From contig CBDEWF010000002.1 of NCBI GenBank assembly GCA_965243775.1, forward strand, positions 206,691 to 270,690: 64,000 bases of DNA, in the 5' to 3' direction. Positions 16,418 through 26,601 of this stretch are shown in pieces; within the stretch, counting starts at the first letter, position 1; each line of letters begins with the position of its first letter. A model generated the notes under the pieces. The model was not told the origin of the DNA. It made no database searches and worked only from the letters and a program-made list of their open reading frames with translations. This DNA comes from Sansalvadorimonas sp965243775. GTDB taxonomy: Bacteria > Pseudomonadota > Gammaproteobacteria > Pseudomonadales > Endozoicomonadaceae. A program made the translations under genes and the position numbers.

Positions 16418-19400
16418 TCAGTCTTGCTCAATACCGAAGAGATAACCTGACAACCCTTCCCTACGACAAAACTCTCTCCAGTCCTTGCAAGGAGGTTGCC
16501 CCCGGTAAGTTAAATAGTCATTCAGCTTTAAAACAATATCATCGTCACAGACAATGACATCATTCCCTTCAAATTTCAGGGTAATGTAATGCCCGGATTT
16601 CAACGAATTCCCTCTGTGGCAAACAATAGAGCTAACCCTGTACTTATGGTTGACGGGGGGGGCATTGGGCCTTTCGGGGTCGTGCAACGGAAGCGTCACA
16701 CTCAATGGCGTATTCTGGAGGAGATTCATGGCCTCATCTTTCAAATAGACAGCCTCATTAACACCCTGATATTTATAGACCTTTGACTGCAGAGTCAGAC
16801 TTTGAGGAGCAGCCCCACTCTGGGTATACAGCTTCAACTGACCAGATGTTTTTGTTGGTGGACGATCAGCCCCTTTTTGTTGCAGCTCCCGATATCGCCT
16901 CTCTTCCTGACCAGTGCGACCATTGTTTTTAGCTTTAAGCCTTTTCAACTCGCTATAATCACTCTTTTCTTTATGTCCCCATTGCGTCAGATTCAAAGCT
17001 CTTAACCTGTCTGCAGGCCACACGTTTTTCTTCTTCCGGTTCAAGCATCTCGTGAGAAATAAGAGCCTGGATACAGTTGTCAAGCGTGTCCCCAGCCAGT
17101 TGAAAGGCCAGGAGCGATTCTGGCACAGCTTTCTCCACCTTCTCATCCTTCTTCGTGCCATGAGCCCATAAAGACATTACCTTGCCCATACTTACTGTAG
17201 ATCGGGGATCCGCATCACTGCCTGTCAGCGTGGCAAGCACCCGAATCATTTCACCTGCGTCTTCCTGCTTGATTTGCGAAAGTGTGTGCTTCTGCCCCGG
17301 ATCCCCCCCGATCAAGTCTTGGATAGCTGGTTTATCGTAGCTGTCGCCAAATTGCTTCAAAAGGGTGAAAAATTCCACCTGGGCCTGTACCAGTTTGCGC
17401 TGGTCACCTTGTTGGCTGTTAATTTGCTCACACATTTCCACAAAGGCATGGGTTAACCTGCGGTGGGCAAAAACAAAATCCTGTATACCCTTGGGGTTAT
17501 CGTTCGTCACAGCCTGGTTCAAATTCGCCTGCAGCTTATAAGCTTCATCCCAGACAGAGGCAACGAACGCATCCGACACCTTGGCATGCTCAACGTCACT
17601 GAGTCCTCCTTTAGGAGGCATCCGCATATGGTATTTCAATAAGTAATCCACCAGAACACCTGCAGGGACAGTCCGTTTGAGTTCACTCAGCATGGTGCCA
17701 TTACGCCTCATATGAGCACTCAACTGCATGCTGCTGGCCATAAAACAGTTGTTACTGAAATTGAGCATACCTGGCTGGAAGGGCGCCATCCCCCTTGCCT
17801 TGACTTTCTCAGTGCCAATGGCGGTCGGCAGGTAATTATCCAGTTTCTGCGCAATGCCCTGAAGGTTTTCACAGATATTTTTTTTGCTGCCACCACTATA
17901 AACAGTCTCAAGTTGTCTCATCTCATCATCGATCTGTGCTTGGGTTTTGTTATGCCTTTTAGCATGCGCAATTGCTTCCCTCACAACATCTTCAGGAACT
18001 TCCGCCTTTTGCCAGGGAGGGGTTTTTAATTGATCCTGAAATACCAGAGCTGAGAACATTTCATCATAAAACTCGATGCCGGTTTCTGGCTGATAGCTCT
18101 GCAGGTCTCGAAAATAACGTAGAGCCCATGTCAGCTCACCCTGCAGATATATCCCCTGAGGGATTTTGGAAAACAGACGCTGAAATTCATTCCAGTTATT
18201 GACTAATCCTTCCTTCGCCAACCCATTATATAACAATTCATTTTGAGCCTCATTACCATCAACGGTCTCACTTCCAACCTGAGCCGCTGGTACAGGAATA
18301 GTAAACGGTGGAGAAGATACGCCTGGACGAACACCAGGAAGGCTGGAAGGCGCCACCTGTTTTGCAGGAACCACAGAGGGTTGTTGTTGAGGAGGAGGCG
18401 TGAACGCAGGCTGCGTATTCACAACAGGATTGTTTCTATCCTGATACCCATCAAAGTGTCCATTGGAAACGTCATAAACAAGTTGTATGGGTCTAGCCTC
18501 CGGGTCGTATGGTATGTCAGAGACCGGACACCATATACCATCTGCACTAACGCTATAAGTGTCGAAAACTCCGTTCGCCTGTAAGACCTGACAAATTATC
18601 GGCTTTGAATAACAGCGTGCCATAACAGGTAGCCAGCTAGGGGTAGGCCGACTAGCAGGATGGCAGCTAACATCAGACAGAGTTGCCACCTGGTTTGGAT
18701 CAACTTCATACAGGTTAACGCAGCTATCAGATTTCACGTAAGGATCTAATGCGCAATCTCCTTCCCGTTTCTTAAATCTGTCGATATAACCTGCCAACAG
18801 ATCCTGAGCCCTGCCAGTCTCGATACCAAGCTGCATAGCGATTGCATGGCATGCTGATTGACTATTGCCCGGTGTTTTAAGAATTTCAAAACTTGGTTCA
18901 TATTGCTGAAATATGTCCTGAACTCTCTTTCGAGAGGCTGCTAACCGAATATTCCGTGAAATATCCTGACAGCTCTGATTGTTCACAAAATGATCAACGA
19001 CTGGCTTAGTATTCTCATTATCAAGATCACCCAGCATCGCATCCATGTCTTCAAACCTAATCACACCAGCTTTGACACACGCAACCATTTCCTCTGGGCT
19101 TAGCTCCAGCTCCCGATGAAGAATCGGATATAACTGCTCAAGAAGGGGTAAAAACTTGTGGGTGCATTCGAGGCGTTTCATACCTGGAGGGGCTGACATA
19201 CGCTGCTCCAGATTAAATAGCGCAAACTGGCCTACAAAAAACGTGCGATCAAATGCTGGAGGTTCGGGATCCGTGAAGTTTTTTTGGGGGAAATTTGCTG
19301 TATTAAAGTTTTTCCAATCATCTCCACCATCAGGTTCAGGTTGATGTTTTTCTTCATGTGGCACAGCCTGAACAGGAGCAGAAATTTGATCTCTTGCACT

Positions 19401-20189
19401 CTGAAAACGTTTAACTTCATCATCCCATAAGTTTTTAAATTCCCTCATTGCATTATCCACCTGATCAATCAGGTTATCTTTGTGAACATACCCTGCTTTT
19501 ATAAGAAACTTACAGGCATATTCACTAAGCTCTGCACACCCGTATTTATCAGGAGCTTCCATCATAAGGCCTAATAATTCCTGTTGTTCATCAGACAGTG
19601 GATTATCATTTGGCAGTGATGGAAGGGCTACGTTTACTGCAGGCAGTCTTTGATGGTTAGCTTCCTTTTGAACCCGTTCAACTTCCGACTGAGCCAAATC
19701 AATGGTTTGAAGGACATGATCACCAACAGGAGGACTATCAGCAGGCCATTCTTTTTTGCACACGACCTCCTGATACATATATGTAAGAATTTTCAACTTC
19801 TCATCAGCAGAAAATTCTACGGAAGCCGAATTGCTGGTATTTAATATCTCATTATAAATAAATTCCTGAAAATCATCTGCACTACCTTGACCCAGTGCCA
19901 GATCACTGATCATTTCTTCAAGCTGAACACATAAATAGATTGGGTTTTTATTTAGCCAATCCTCACCATCGGGCAGCACTTCAATTTTTCGTTCTTGCAA
20001 TCCAACTGCTTCACATGCCTTATTTATGTCTTGAAGAATTTGTTCTTTTTGATGATCAGGAACGACAGTTCTACCATAAAACATTCTAAGAGTATAATTA
20101 AACCAACCCTGGGGCTGTTGAGCTTGCTTAGCATTCTGAATGGCTTGTAAAGTCTGATAAGAAACTAATCGTGATTCATCCAAAGACAT
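16418..20189 (-). CDS. OTU-USP dual deubiquitinase, frameshifted near its 3' end
   Basis: The main frame runs 20189-16971 (1072 residues); a second frame (stop at 16418) continues it. In the first, residues about 435-590 look like an OTU domain (TPGNSQSACHAIAMQLG, Cys447; NGHFDGYQ, His578). A Pro/Gln-rich linker follows, then a USP Cys box LNFSNNCFMASSMQ (Cys815). The USP His box SGHYITLKFEGNDVIVCDDD (His codon 16589-16591) and final GYLFGIEQD lie only in the second frame. The frames cross at GAAGAAGAAAAACGTG near 17022-17037: one continues RVACRQV and stops, the other continues NVWPADRLRALNLTQ. The intact protein would be about 1250 residues. This may be a sequencing error, a pseudogene or slippage. 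It is convergent with the first OTU/USP locus and has the same domain order. Confidence 0.65.
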
Positions 20190-20303
20190 AGCAACTCCCT
20201 CAGCATCATAATTCCTTTTTTTGGCTTGGCAGGTTTCCCCCCCCCTATCAGATTTAGGTGTATTTGATTGATAAGAAAAGAAACTGATATTCTGGCGACA
20301 AAA

Positions 20304-20333
20304 AAATGCCGCCTCCTGCAGGAGACGGCATTT
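20304..20333 (-). terminator. Terminator after htpG
   Basis: Inverted repeat AAATGCCG ... CGGCATTT around the self-complementary CTCCTGCAGGAG, with one mismatch. On the minus strand it is followed by a T-run (AAAAAA at 20301-20306 on the plus strand), so it terminates htpG transcription. Confidence 0.85.
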
Positions 20334-20364
20334 CCCTTTTTGAAGATGCTGTTTCAGCAGACTA

Positions 20365-22290
20365 TCAGGAGCCAGACAGTTCCAGCAGCAGCTTGTTCAG
20401 GCGCTGAACATAGGCACCTGGATCGTCCAGCTGGCCGCCTTCAGCCAGGCTGGCCTGATCCATCAGGATCCGGCTCAGTTCGGCAAAACGGTCTTCATCA
20501 GATTCATTGTCCAGACGGACAATCAGCGGGTGCTCAGGGTTAATTTCAAAGATCGGCTTGGTATCAGGTACAGCCTGGCCCGCCGCTTCCATGATTCGAC
20601 GCATTTGAGCACCCATATCCTGGGCACCAACCACCAGGCAGGCTGGAGAGTCAGTCAGACGGTGAGTAACACGCACGGACTCAACCTCGTCCTTGAGCAC
20701 ATCCTGGATACGCTTGACCAGATCTTCGCTCTGCTTCTCAACTTCCTCCTGGGCCTTCTTGTCTTCTTCAGACTCCAGCTTGCCCAGATCGAGATCACCA
20801 CGGCCGATATCTTCAAATTTCTTGCCGTCGTACTCAAACAGGTGTGACATTAGCCACTCATCAACACGGTCGGAGAGCAGCAGAACTTCAATGCCCTTCT
20901 TGCGGAACACTTCCAGGTGCGGGCTGCTCTTGGCAGCATTGAAGGACTCAGCAGAGATGTAGTAGATCTTCTCCTGATCTTCCTTCATACGACCAATGTA
21001 ATCGTCGAGGGAAACCGTCTGCTCTTCCTTGCCTTCCAAAGACGTGGAGAAGCGCAGCAGCTTGGCGATCTTCTCCTTGTTACCCATATCTTCTGCAGGG
21101 CCTTCCTTCAGGACCTGACCGAACTCTTTCCAGAACTTCTGATAGTTCTCTGCATCGTTCCTGGCCATCTTGGTCAGCATATCCAGGACTCGTTTGGTCA
21201 GCGCGGACTTCATGCTTTCCACATTCGGATCTTTCTGAAGAATCTCACGGGAGATATTCAGGGACAGGTCATTGGAGTCCAGCACACCCTTGATAAAGCG
21301 CAGGTACATGGGCAGGAACTCTTCCGCCTTGTCCATGATAAATACACGCTGAACATACAGCTTCAGGCCACGATCCATTTCGCGGTTGTACAGATCAAAA
21401 GGCGCCTTGCCGGGAACATACAGCAGGCTGGTGTATTCCAGCTTGCCTTCCACACGGTTATGGCTCCATTTCAGCGGATCGGTGTGATCGTGGCTGATAT
21501 GACCATAGAACTCTTTGTACTCTTCGTCCTTGATCTCGCTACGGCTACGAGTCCACAGGGCCTTGGCGGTGTTTACGGTTTCCCACTCAGGCGCCTTGTT
21601 TTCCTCTTCCTTCTTCTCGTTACCTTCTTCGTCATAGGAAGGCATGTCCTGCTTTTCCATCAAGATGGGCAGGGATATATGGTCAGAGTATTTGCGGATA
21701 ATGGAGCGCAGCTGCCAGCCATCGGCAAAATCGAGATGCTCATCTTTCAGGTGCAGGGTGATGCTGGTACCACGGGAGGCTTTATCAGTCTCTTCAATGG
21801 TGAATTCGCCAGTGCCTTCAGATTCCCAGATAACACCCTCTTTGTCACCAGCCTTGCGGGTTTCGACAGTGACCTTGTCAGCCACAATAAAGGAGGAATA
21901 GAAGCCAACACCAAACTGACCGATCAGCTGTGAGTCCTTCTGCTGATCGCCGGTCATATTCTTCAGAAACTCTGCAGTACCAGACTTGGCAATAGTACCC
22001 AGATTATCAATCACATCCTGACGGCTCATACCGATGCCGTTGTCAGCGATAGTGACGGTCTTGGCTTCCTTATCGAAGCTGATACGGATTTCCAGGTTAG
22101 GGTCGGACTCCAGCAGAGTAGCGTCGTGCAGCGCTTCATAGCGCAGCTTGTCGGAGGCGTCACTGGCATTGGATACCAGTTCCCGCAGGAAGATTTCCGG
22201 ATGGGAATACAGGGAGTGAATCATCAGGTGAAGCAGCTGCTTCACTTCTGTCTGAAAACCTAATGTTTCTTTTTTTGTTTCAGTAGTCAT
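20365..22290 (-). CDS. htpG: Chaperone HtpG (bacterial Hsp90)
   Basis: 641-residue cytosolic ATP-dependent chaperone. The N-terminal GHKL ATPase has the conserved Hsp90 blocks RELVSNASDASDKLRYEA, IADNGIGMS and LIGQFGVGFYSSFIV. The middle domain has GVLDSNDLSLNISREILQ and the C-terminus a dimerisation segment. Length is close to E. coli HtpG (624). A near-perfect sigma-32 promoter lies about 60-90 bases upstream of the start and a clear terminator follows, so it is a monocistronic heat-shock gene. The long plus-strand open frames over it are shadows. Confidence 0.98.
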   Translation of the reverse strand: MTTETKKETLGFQTEVKQLLHLMIHSLYSHPEIFLRELVSNASDASDKLRYEALHDATLLESDPNLEIRISFDKEAKTVTIADNGIGMSRQDVIDNLGTIAKSGTAEFLKNMTGDQQKDSQLIGQFGVGFYSSFIVADKVTVETRKAGDKEGVIWESEGTGEFTIEETDKASRGTSITLHLKDEHLDFADGWQLRSIIRKYSDHISLPILMEKQDMPSYDEEGNEKKEEENKAPEWETVNTAKALWTRSRSEIKDEEYKEFYGHISHDHTDPLKWSHNRVEGKLEYTSLLYVPGKAPFDLYNREMDRGLKLYVQRVFIMDKAEEFLPMYLRFIKGVLDSNDLSLNISREILQKDPNVESMKSALTKRVLDMLTKMARNDAENYQKFWKEFGQVLKEGPAEDMGNKEKIAKLLRFSTSLEGKEEQTVSLDDYIGRMKEDQEKIYYISAESFNAAKSSPHLEVFRKKGIEVLLLSDRVDEWLMSHLFEYDGKKFEDIGRGDLDLGKLESEEDKKAQEEVEKQSEDLVKRIQDVLKDEVESVRVTHRLTDSPACLVVGAQDMGAQMRRIMEAAGQAVPDTKPIFEINPEHPLIVRLDNESDEDRFAELSRILMDQASLAEGGQLDDPGAYVQRLNKLLLELSGS

Positions 22291-22347
22291 GGATTGGTCG
22301 TCCTCGGAAAACTAACCGTAAGCCGGAGTAAAAAATGATATTCCGAA

Positions 22348-22376
22348 AAATGGGGATAACTGACTGTCTTTTCAAG
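22348..22376 (-). promoter_or_regulatory. Sigma-32 heat-shock promoter of htpG
   Basis: On the minus strand CTTGAAA (22376-22370) is followed after exactly 14 bases by CCCCATTT (22355-22348). This matches the sigma-32 consensus CTTGAAA-N13-15-CCCCATnT, upstream of htpG. Confidence 0.9.
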
Positions 22377-22421
22377 GGCTGATTTTAAATTTTGATCCAA
22401 CTGTCAGTCATACTGATCAAT

Positions 22422-22850
22422 TCATAAGCGAAAGTGTGCACGGGCAGTGGCAATGGGCACATCTCTATGGGTCTGCCAGGCAGTCACTGAAACATTGGCC
22501 ACTCTTCGCCCCTGCCGGTGCATCTGGCACTCTGCGAAGGTATCCCGCAGTTGGCCGGTACGCAGGTAATCCAAAGAAAAATCAATAATAGCTGGAACCC
22601 GGGGCCGATCCATAAACAGAAGCAGATGCAAAGCCGCGGCTGTTTCCATAAAGCCACCGATCACGCCACCGTGGAGCGCTGGCAGAATGGGGTTACCGAT
22701 ATTGCTCTTGTCTGATTTCAGAAGAAACAGGGCCTCATCTCCTACAAGCTGCCCGCGAACCCCAATCATCCGGGCATAAGGAATCTGCTCAATCAACTTA
22801 TCGACACGACCATCAACCCTTGCCTCATTGATCGCCGTTTCAAGCCCCAT
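22422..22850 (-). CDS. PaaI-family hotdog thioesterase (second of pair)
   Basis: 142-residue hotdog-fold protein, probably hydrolysing an acyl- or aryl-CoA/ACP thioester. The family motif is present as LHGGVIGGFMETAAALHL, with FSLDYLRTGQLRDTFAECQ downstream. The frame is open to 23021, but the ATG at 22850 has a strong GGAGGGGAG site six bases upstream and overlaps the end of the upstream thioesterase gene by 11 bases, which fits translational coupling. Substrate cannot be inferred. Confidence 0.8.
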   Translation of the reverse strand: MGLETAINEARVDGRVDKLIEQIPYARMIGVRGQLVGDEALFLLKSDKSNIGNPILPALHGGVIGGFMETAAALHLLLFMDRPRVPAIIDFSLDYLRTGQLRDTFAECQMHRQGRRVANVSVTAWQTHRDVPIATARAHFRL

Positions 22851-23337
22851 GTTTTTTCTCCCCTCCAACTCCTGGAGCAGTGATTCCCCTGGATTTAATA
22901 CTGCCCAGCCGCATAAAAGTTCCGACAACATGAGCCACAGGCTTTTCCGGTGATTCCTGCCAGGCAGTACCACGGGTAAAAATAATACTTCGGGTAACCC
23001 GGTAAGACTGAGTTGTAGCAAACAGGGACTTTTTGGACTCTGGTACAGTCATATGATCAATACGCAGATCCAGAGTCGGACAGGCTTCTGGAGCAGGCAA
23101 GGCACAAATGGTGGAAATACCACAGGTTGTATCCATCAGGGTGGTCACCACACCGGAATGAATCACTCCGGTATCTGGATTGCCAACAATCTGCTCACTC
23201 CAGGGCAGCTCTACCGTTACACCTTCGCAGCTTGCACTTATCACTTTCATTCCCAGTGTCTGGCAGTGAGGCAGTACAGAGAGAAACTGCCTGGCCATGG
23301 TCAACAGCGTTTGATCATCAGGTATTTTTTGAGACAT
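22840..23337 (-). CDS. PaaI-family hotdog thioesterase (first of pair)
   Basis: 165 residues, hotdog fold. IHSGVVTTLMDTTCGISTIC is the family's central helix with the catalytic Asp, and LDLRIDHMTVPESKKSLFAT the following strand. The protein ends in a Gly/Lys-rich tail (GVGGEKKHGA), beyond which the partner gene starts. Directly before the ATG sits a hexanucleotide repeat (ATAACG, four perfect copies) instead of a normal ribosome site. Paired thioesterase genes of this type occur near htpG in other gammaproteobacteria, as I recall. The physiological substrate is unknown. Confidence 0.8.
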   Translation of the reverse strand: MSQKIPDDQTLLTMARQFLSVLPHCQTLGMKVISASCEGVTVELPWSEQIVGNPDTGVIHSGVVTTLMDTTCGISTICALPAPEACPTLDLRIDHMTVPESKKSLFATTQSYRVTRSIIFTRGTAWQESPEKPVAHVVGTFMRLGSIKSRGITAPGVGGEKKHGA

Positions 23338-23367
23338 CGTTATCGTTATCGTTATCGTTATTGTTAT
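23338..23367 (-). repeat. Hexanucleotide microsatellite at a start codon
   Basis: Plus strand CGTTAT x4 followed by TGTTAT. On the coding (minus) strand this is ATAACA then ATAACG x4, running straight into the ATG of the thioesterase gene. No Shine-Dalgarno sequence is seen in the repeat. Confidence 0.85.
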
Positions 23368-23488
23368 TTTTGATCATGTTACCCATACCTAACTTATAAC
23401 ATATCCCTGCATATCCGTTACTCCCTTTAAGCCCGGTTCTGGTGAATAGAATCTATTCAAAAGCTGTTCGAATAGACTCTGTTCTTAT

Positions 23489-24245
23489 TTACTCTCCGGA
23501 CCAATAGCGTTGCTGCTGAATACTGGTTATGTAATCAATACCCTCTTGCGAAGTGATGACTTCAGCAGCTATAGGTTCAAGTGCCTGAGCTGCATCTTCT
23601 GTATACTGGCAGACCTCTTCAGAGAGGATGGCAAACCGGTGTACATTCGGGCGATCGCCTGTAGCGATGACACCTGGCCTCCTGGGTTTCATTGGATACT
23701 TCGGCTTTTTTGGATACTTCGGTTTCTTTGGTAATAATGAGCTGGCTGCGTTGAGCTGGTTGATCATGGCATTGTAGTAGGCTTCATCCATTTCTCTCTT
23801 CCGCTGCTCATGCTCCCGATCAATTTCCTCGACTCTAGCCTGCCATTCCTTATTTCTGGCTTGCCATTGAGCTTCTAATTTCTTCTTTTTCTTATCCGAG
23901 GCTCTGGATGGGTTGGGAAAGGAATAATAGTGAGCTTTACCACCACCTTCATGCAATGTGACGTAGCAGGTGTAGCCTAAAGCAAAATAGTTAGGGCTTC
24001 GTTCTACCCGCAGAATACGCCCCGTGGCTTCATCTTCCTCTACCGGGTAAGCAATATGGCTGGATGCCTGTGCAAATGGCGAGAGCCGTTCTTTTTTATA
24101 GCGAGCAAAAGATGCAGAATTTTCAAATGGTATTTCATGCAGTAAACATGTATTCAAACAAACTCTCATGGCTGACATGAGTTGCCGAGGCAAAGCAAAA
24201 TGGCATAAACAGCGAAGATGCTAACATCAGTACTCTTTTCTTCAT
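23489..24245 (-). pseudogene. Secreted protein gene broken by a frameshift behind its signal peptide
   Basis: An ATG at 24245 with a GGGGGG-rich upstream site opens a frame encoding a textbook signal peptide (MKKRVLMLASSLFMPFCFAS, then A). That frame stops at 24135 after 36 residues. A second frame (open from 24193 to 23489) supplies the rest: EIPFENSASFARYKKERLSP, HIAYPVEEDEATGRILRVER, a Lys-rich coiled segment (KKKKKLEAQWQARNKEWQAR), a Lys/Pro repeat (KKPKYPKKPKYPMKPRRP) and a C-terminal acidic helix. The two parts overlap around 24135-24190, so a single-base indel there would restore one secreted protein of about 250 residues. The family is unknown. It could also be a sequencing error. Confidence 0.6.
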
Positions 24246-24613
24246 GGCGATCCCCCCTTACATTTGTGGAATAAGAAATAAAAGCGACACCGATAAATAG
24301 ATGGAGGACTTTCAGGCTAGAAAGTTCTTATCCGGAGAAAGGAAGGTTGCGGACTTGTTCAGGATTGTTAGGTATTTTGGTAACAGATTGTTAGATCACG
24401 TTGATAATTTAGCATCCAGCTCTGCCTTTTCTGTCCCGATCTCACTTCAGCAAATAGCTCCATGATCTGTATATTTCAGCGCCATTCCTGTATGAACAGG
24501 CCCATGAACTGGGTGTAGCGATGGGCGTAACAACGCAGCATTTTTTGTCCGAAGACTATCAGAGCGTATTCACACAAAGCTGGAACCAGTACTGTAATTT
24601 GAGTTTGACAGCG
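24246..24613. other. Intergenic region with a short plus-strand coding relic
   Basis: No full gene. From about 24454 to the TGA at 24630-24632 a plus-strand frame reads DLYISAPFLYEQAHELGVAM, GVTTQHFLSEDYQSVFTQSW, NQYCNLSLTALAGLR. It looks protein-like but has no start codon and a stop just upstream, and its end overlaps the 3' end of the DUF599 gene. It may be the tail of a deleted gene. The rest (24246-24450) shows nothing I recognise. Confidence 0.35.
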
Positions 24614-25318
24614 CTAGCCGGGTTGCGTTGAGCTATAGGCCAGGTTTTTTAATACTTGGGAGTGAAACTCCCGGTGATAGAGGATCACTACTACACCTGT
24701 CACCAGCACAACATAAAACCAGACATAAATAAACCATGCCATTGTGGCCAGACCAAAATAGTAAGCGCGCAAGCCATAGTTAAAATGCTTGGCAGCCATG
24801 GATATTGTTCGAGCGCCCTTTTCGGCAAAGGCCTCAGCCAGAGCTTCTGACGCCTGCGCCTCTTCTGGCAGGGGAGCACTTCCCATCAGTACAGCAGCGT
24901 AATTATAGAGCCGAAGGGACCAGGAAAATTCAAAGTAGGCATAGATAAAGATCGCTGTCATAACCAGCATCTTGTATTCCCAGATTTCCCTGGTCAGGGT
25001 GGAACCCAGGGGGAGATGGGCCAGGATACTCAATCCTTCATCCGAAGCGGCCATACTTGTTGCCAGACCGGCAATAACAAGGATTGTCGTTGACGCAAAA
25101 AAACTGACACTGCTGCGCAATTGATCCAGAAAATTCGCATCGGCAATACGGGTAGGCCGGGTCAGCATTCTCAGCAACCATTGCTTTCGATAGAGCTTCA
25201 GAACAGACGCCAGGCAAGTATGGGAGCGGGCCAGTCGATTGGCCACATAGGTATAGCCAAACCAAAGGCACAACATCCACAGTAGTGCCAACACATCGAG
25301 CACTATCGTACCACTCAT
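24614..25318 (-). CDS. DUF599 family membrane protein
   Basis: 234 residues with about four transmembrane helices: DVLALLWMLCLWFGYTYVA, a helix around STTILVIAGLATSMAAS, one around MLVMTAIFIYAYFEFSWSLR, and a C-terminal pair ending WFYVVLVTGVVVILY. The motifs RKQWLLRMLTRPTRIADANF, RLYNYAAVLMGSAP and AAKHFNYGLRAYYFGLA are characteristic of DUF599 proteins. No enzymatic motif is seen. It diverges from the secreted-protein gene at 25421, and the roughly 100 bases between must hold both promoters. Confidence 0.85.
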   Translation of the reverse strand: MSGTIVLDVLALLWMLCLWFGYTYVANRLARSHTCLASVLKLYRKQWLLRMLTRPTRIADANFLDQLRSSVSFFASTTILVIAGLATSMAASDEGLSILAHLPLGSTLTREIWEYKMLVMTAIFIYAYFEFSWSLRLYNYAAVLMGSAPLPEEAQASEALAEAFAEKGARTISMAAKHFNYGLRAYYFGLATMAWFIYVWFYVVLVTGVVVILYHREFHSQVLKNLAYSSTQPG

Positions 25319-25420
25319 GATTCATAGAAACGACGCAGTATAGTTGTTGCCAGAGAAATAGCTTAAGTTATGCTAGACCTTCATCTGACTCAGAATGATT
25401 CATTTTTCCAGGGAGTCACG

Positions 25421-26575
25421 ATGATGTATACACGCAAACCACTACTATTTTTCTTTCTAATATTTACAAGCCTTATTGCTTTTCAGGCTCAAGCAGCCAA
25501 GAAGGGAAAACTGACACAAGATGGGTATGAAGAGAGTGATTTAACCGTAGAACAAGGATCTGCACAAAATTTTCAAGATCTTTCTATAACCTATACAACC
25601 CAGCTATTTGATAAACCTGTCGATATCGCATTCACACCTGTCTACGAGACTGAACCGGGCTATGAGGGAAACCAGGGAACATCTACTTCTGCTGAAGATC
25701 AAACCCTAAAAAAAGTTATGGTGGTCTACGATTTTGGAAAACGGCAAAAATTTGCCTTAAACATACACCAAAATGAAGATGCAGCACCTGAGGATGATCT
25801 TTCAAACGCTGGAGAACTCTACGCCGCAACAAAACCGTTTTTTAAGCATGCTACCAGTAAGCGTAAAACTAAAAAACCGGTGATTATTTCCAAAAAAGAT
25901 ATGTGGATCTTCAATGCTTTTTCTCCCTTTATTATGAGCATCCTGGAAAAACTCATAGAACATCAATCAGCACAAAACGCTTATGACTCACCACTATTTT
26001 GGCAAAAGTCACCAGAAAACAGTGATGGCCAGCCGCTATTTATGGATACTGGTGGCGAACGATTCATAAACCTTCACTTCTTTTTTCCTGACAGAGAAAA
26101 ATGTGGAGAAGATTCTCCAGAAAGCGTCTGTTTAATGGCAGACCAGATAGAGATTCAACCCAGATCCTCTAAGCAAACTGTTTCAGTAACAGTTCAACAC
26201 ACCGAATCACATTATACTGAGGGGGGAACTGTCATCCTGAGTCAAACTCAAAAGCTAAATCATTCTTACTATGACTTCTCCTTCTCCGAACCACAGTTTA
26301 CCGCGGCAGGTGAAAAGCTGTTTCAGAAACGTATGGAGATTGCGGCAAATTTTCTACCAAAGGTTTCTGAAAGTGTTCAACAACCATTAACGCTGCCAGA
26401 AAAAAGAAGTGTGCATACCAGACAAAATTTTTGTGATAACGCCCCAGCTTTTTCCTCCTTGGGAGCCCCTGTCGTCATTATTGCCAATCCCGTCACAGAA
26501 GGAGACAGAGAAAGTGCCGGGATGACCATACACTTGCCCCTCTCCCGAGTGCTACGTACGACAAAGACACAATGA
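25421..26575 (+). CDS. Secreted protein of unknown family
   Basis: 384 residues from ATG 25421, chosen over an upstream in-frame codon at 25370 because GGGAG lies five bases before it and a signal peptide begins there (MMYTRKPLLFFFLIFTSLIA, then FQAQA). The mature protein is acidic and polar, with a C-terminal region containing a Cys (FCDNAPAFSS) and two central Cys residues (EKCGEDSPESVCLMA) that could form a disulfide. I recognise no domain. It is monocistronic, convergent with ptrB, and somewhat AT-rich. Function unknown. Confidence 0.65.
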   Translation: MMYTRKPLLFFFLIFTSLIAFQAQAAKKGKLTQDGYEESDLTVEQGSAQNFQDLSITYTTQLFDKPVDIAFTPVYETEPGYEGNQGTSTSAEDQTLKKVMVVYDFGKRQKFALNIHQNEDAAPEDDLSNAGELYAATKPFFKHATSKRKTKKPVIISKKDMWIFNAFSPFIMSILEKLIEHQSAQNAYDSPLFWQKSPENSDGQPLFMDTGGERFINLHFFFPDREKCGEDSPESVCLMADQIEIQPRSSKQTVSVTVQHTESHYTEGGTVILSQTQKLNHSYYDFSFSEPQFTAAGEKLFQKRMEIAANFLPKVSESVQQPLTLPEKRSVHTRQNFCDNAPAFSSLGAPVVIIANPVTEGDRESAGMTIHLPLSRVLRTTKTQ

Positions 26576-26601
26576 ACATGCCTTTCCCAGCACCTTAAAA
26601 T

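Noticed and set aside
20917..21933. 338-codon frame antisense to htpG
   Set aside because: Shadow of htpG.
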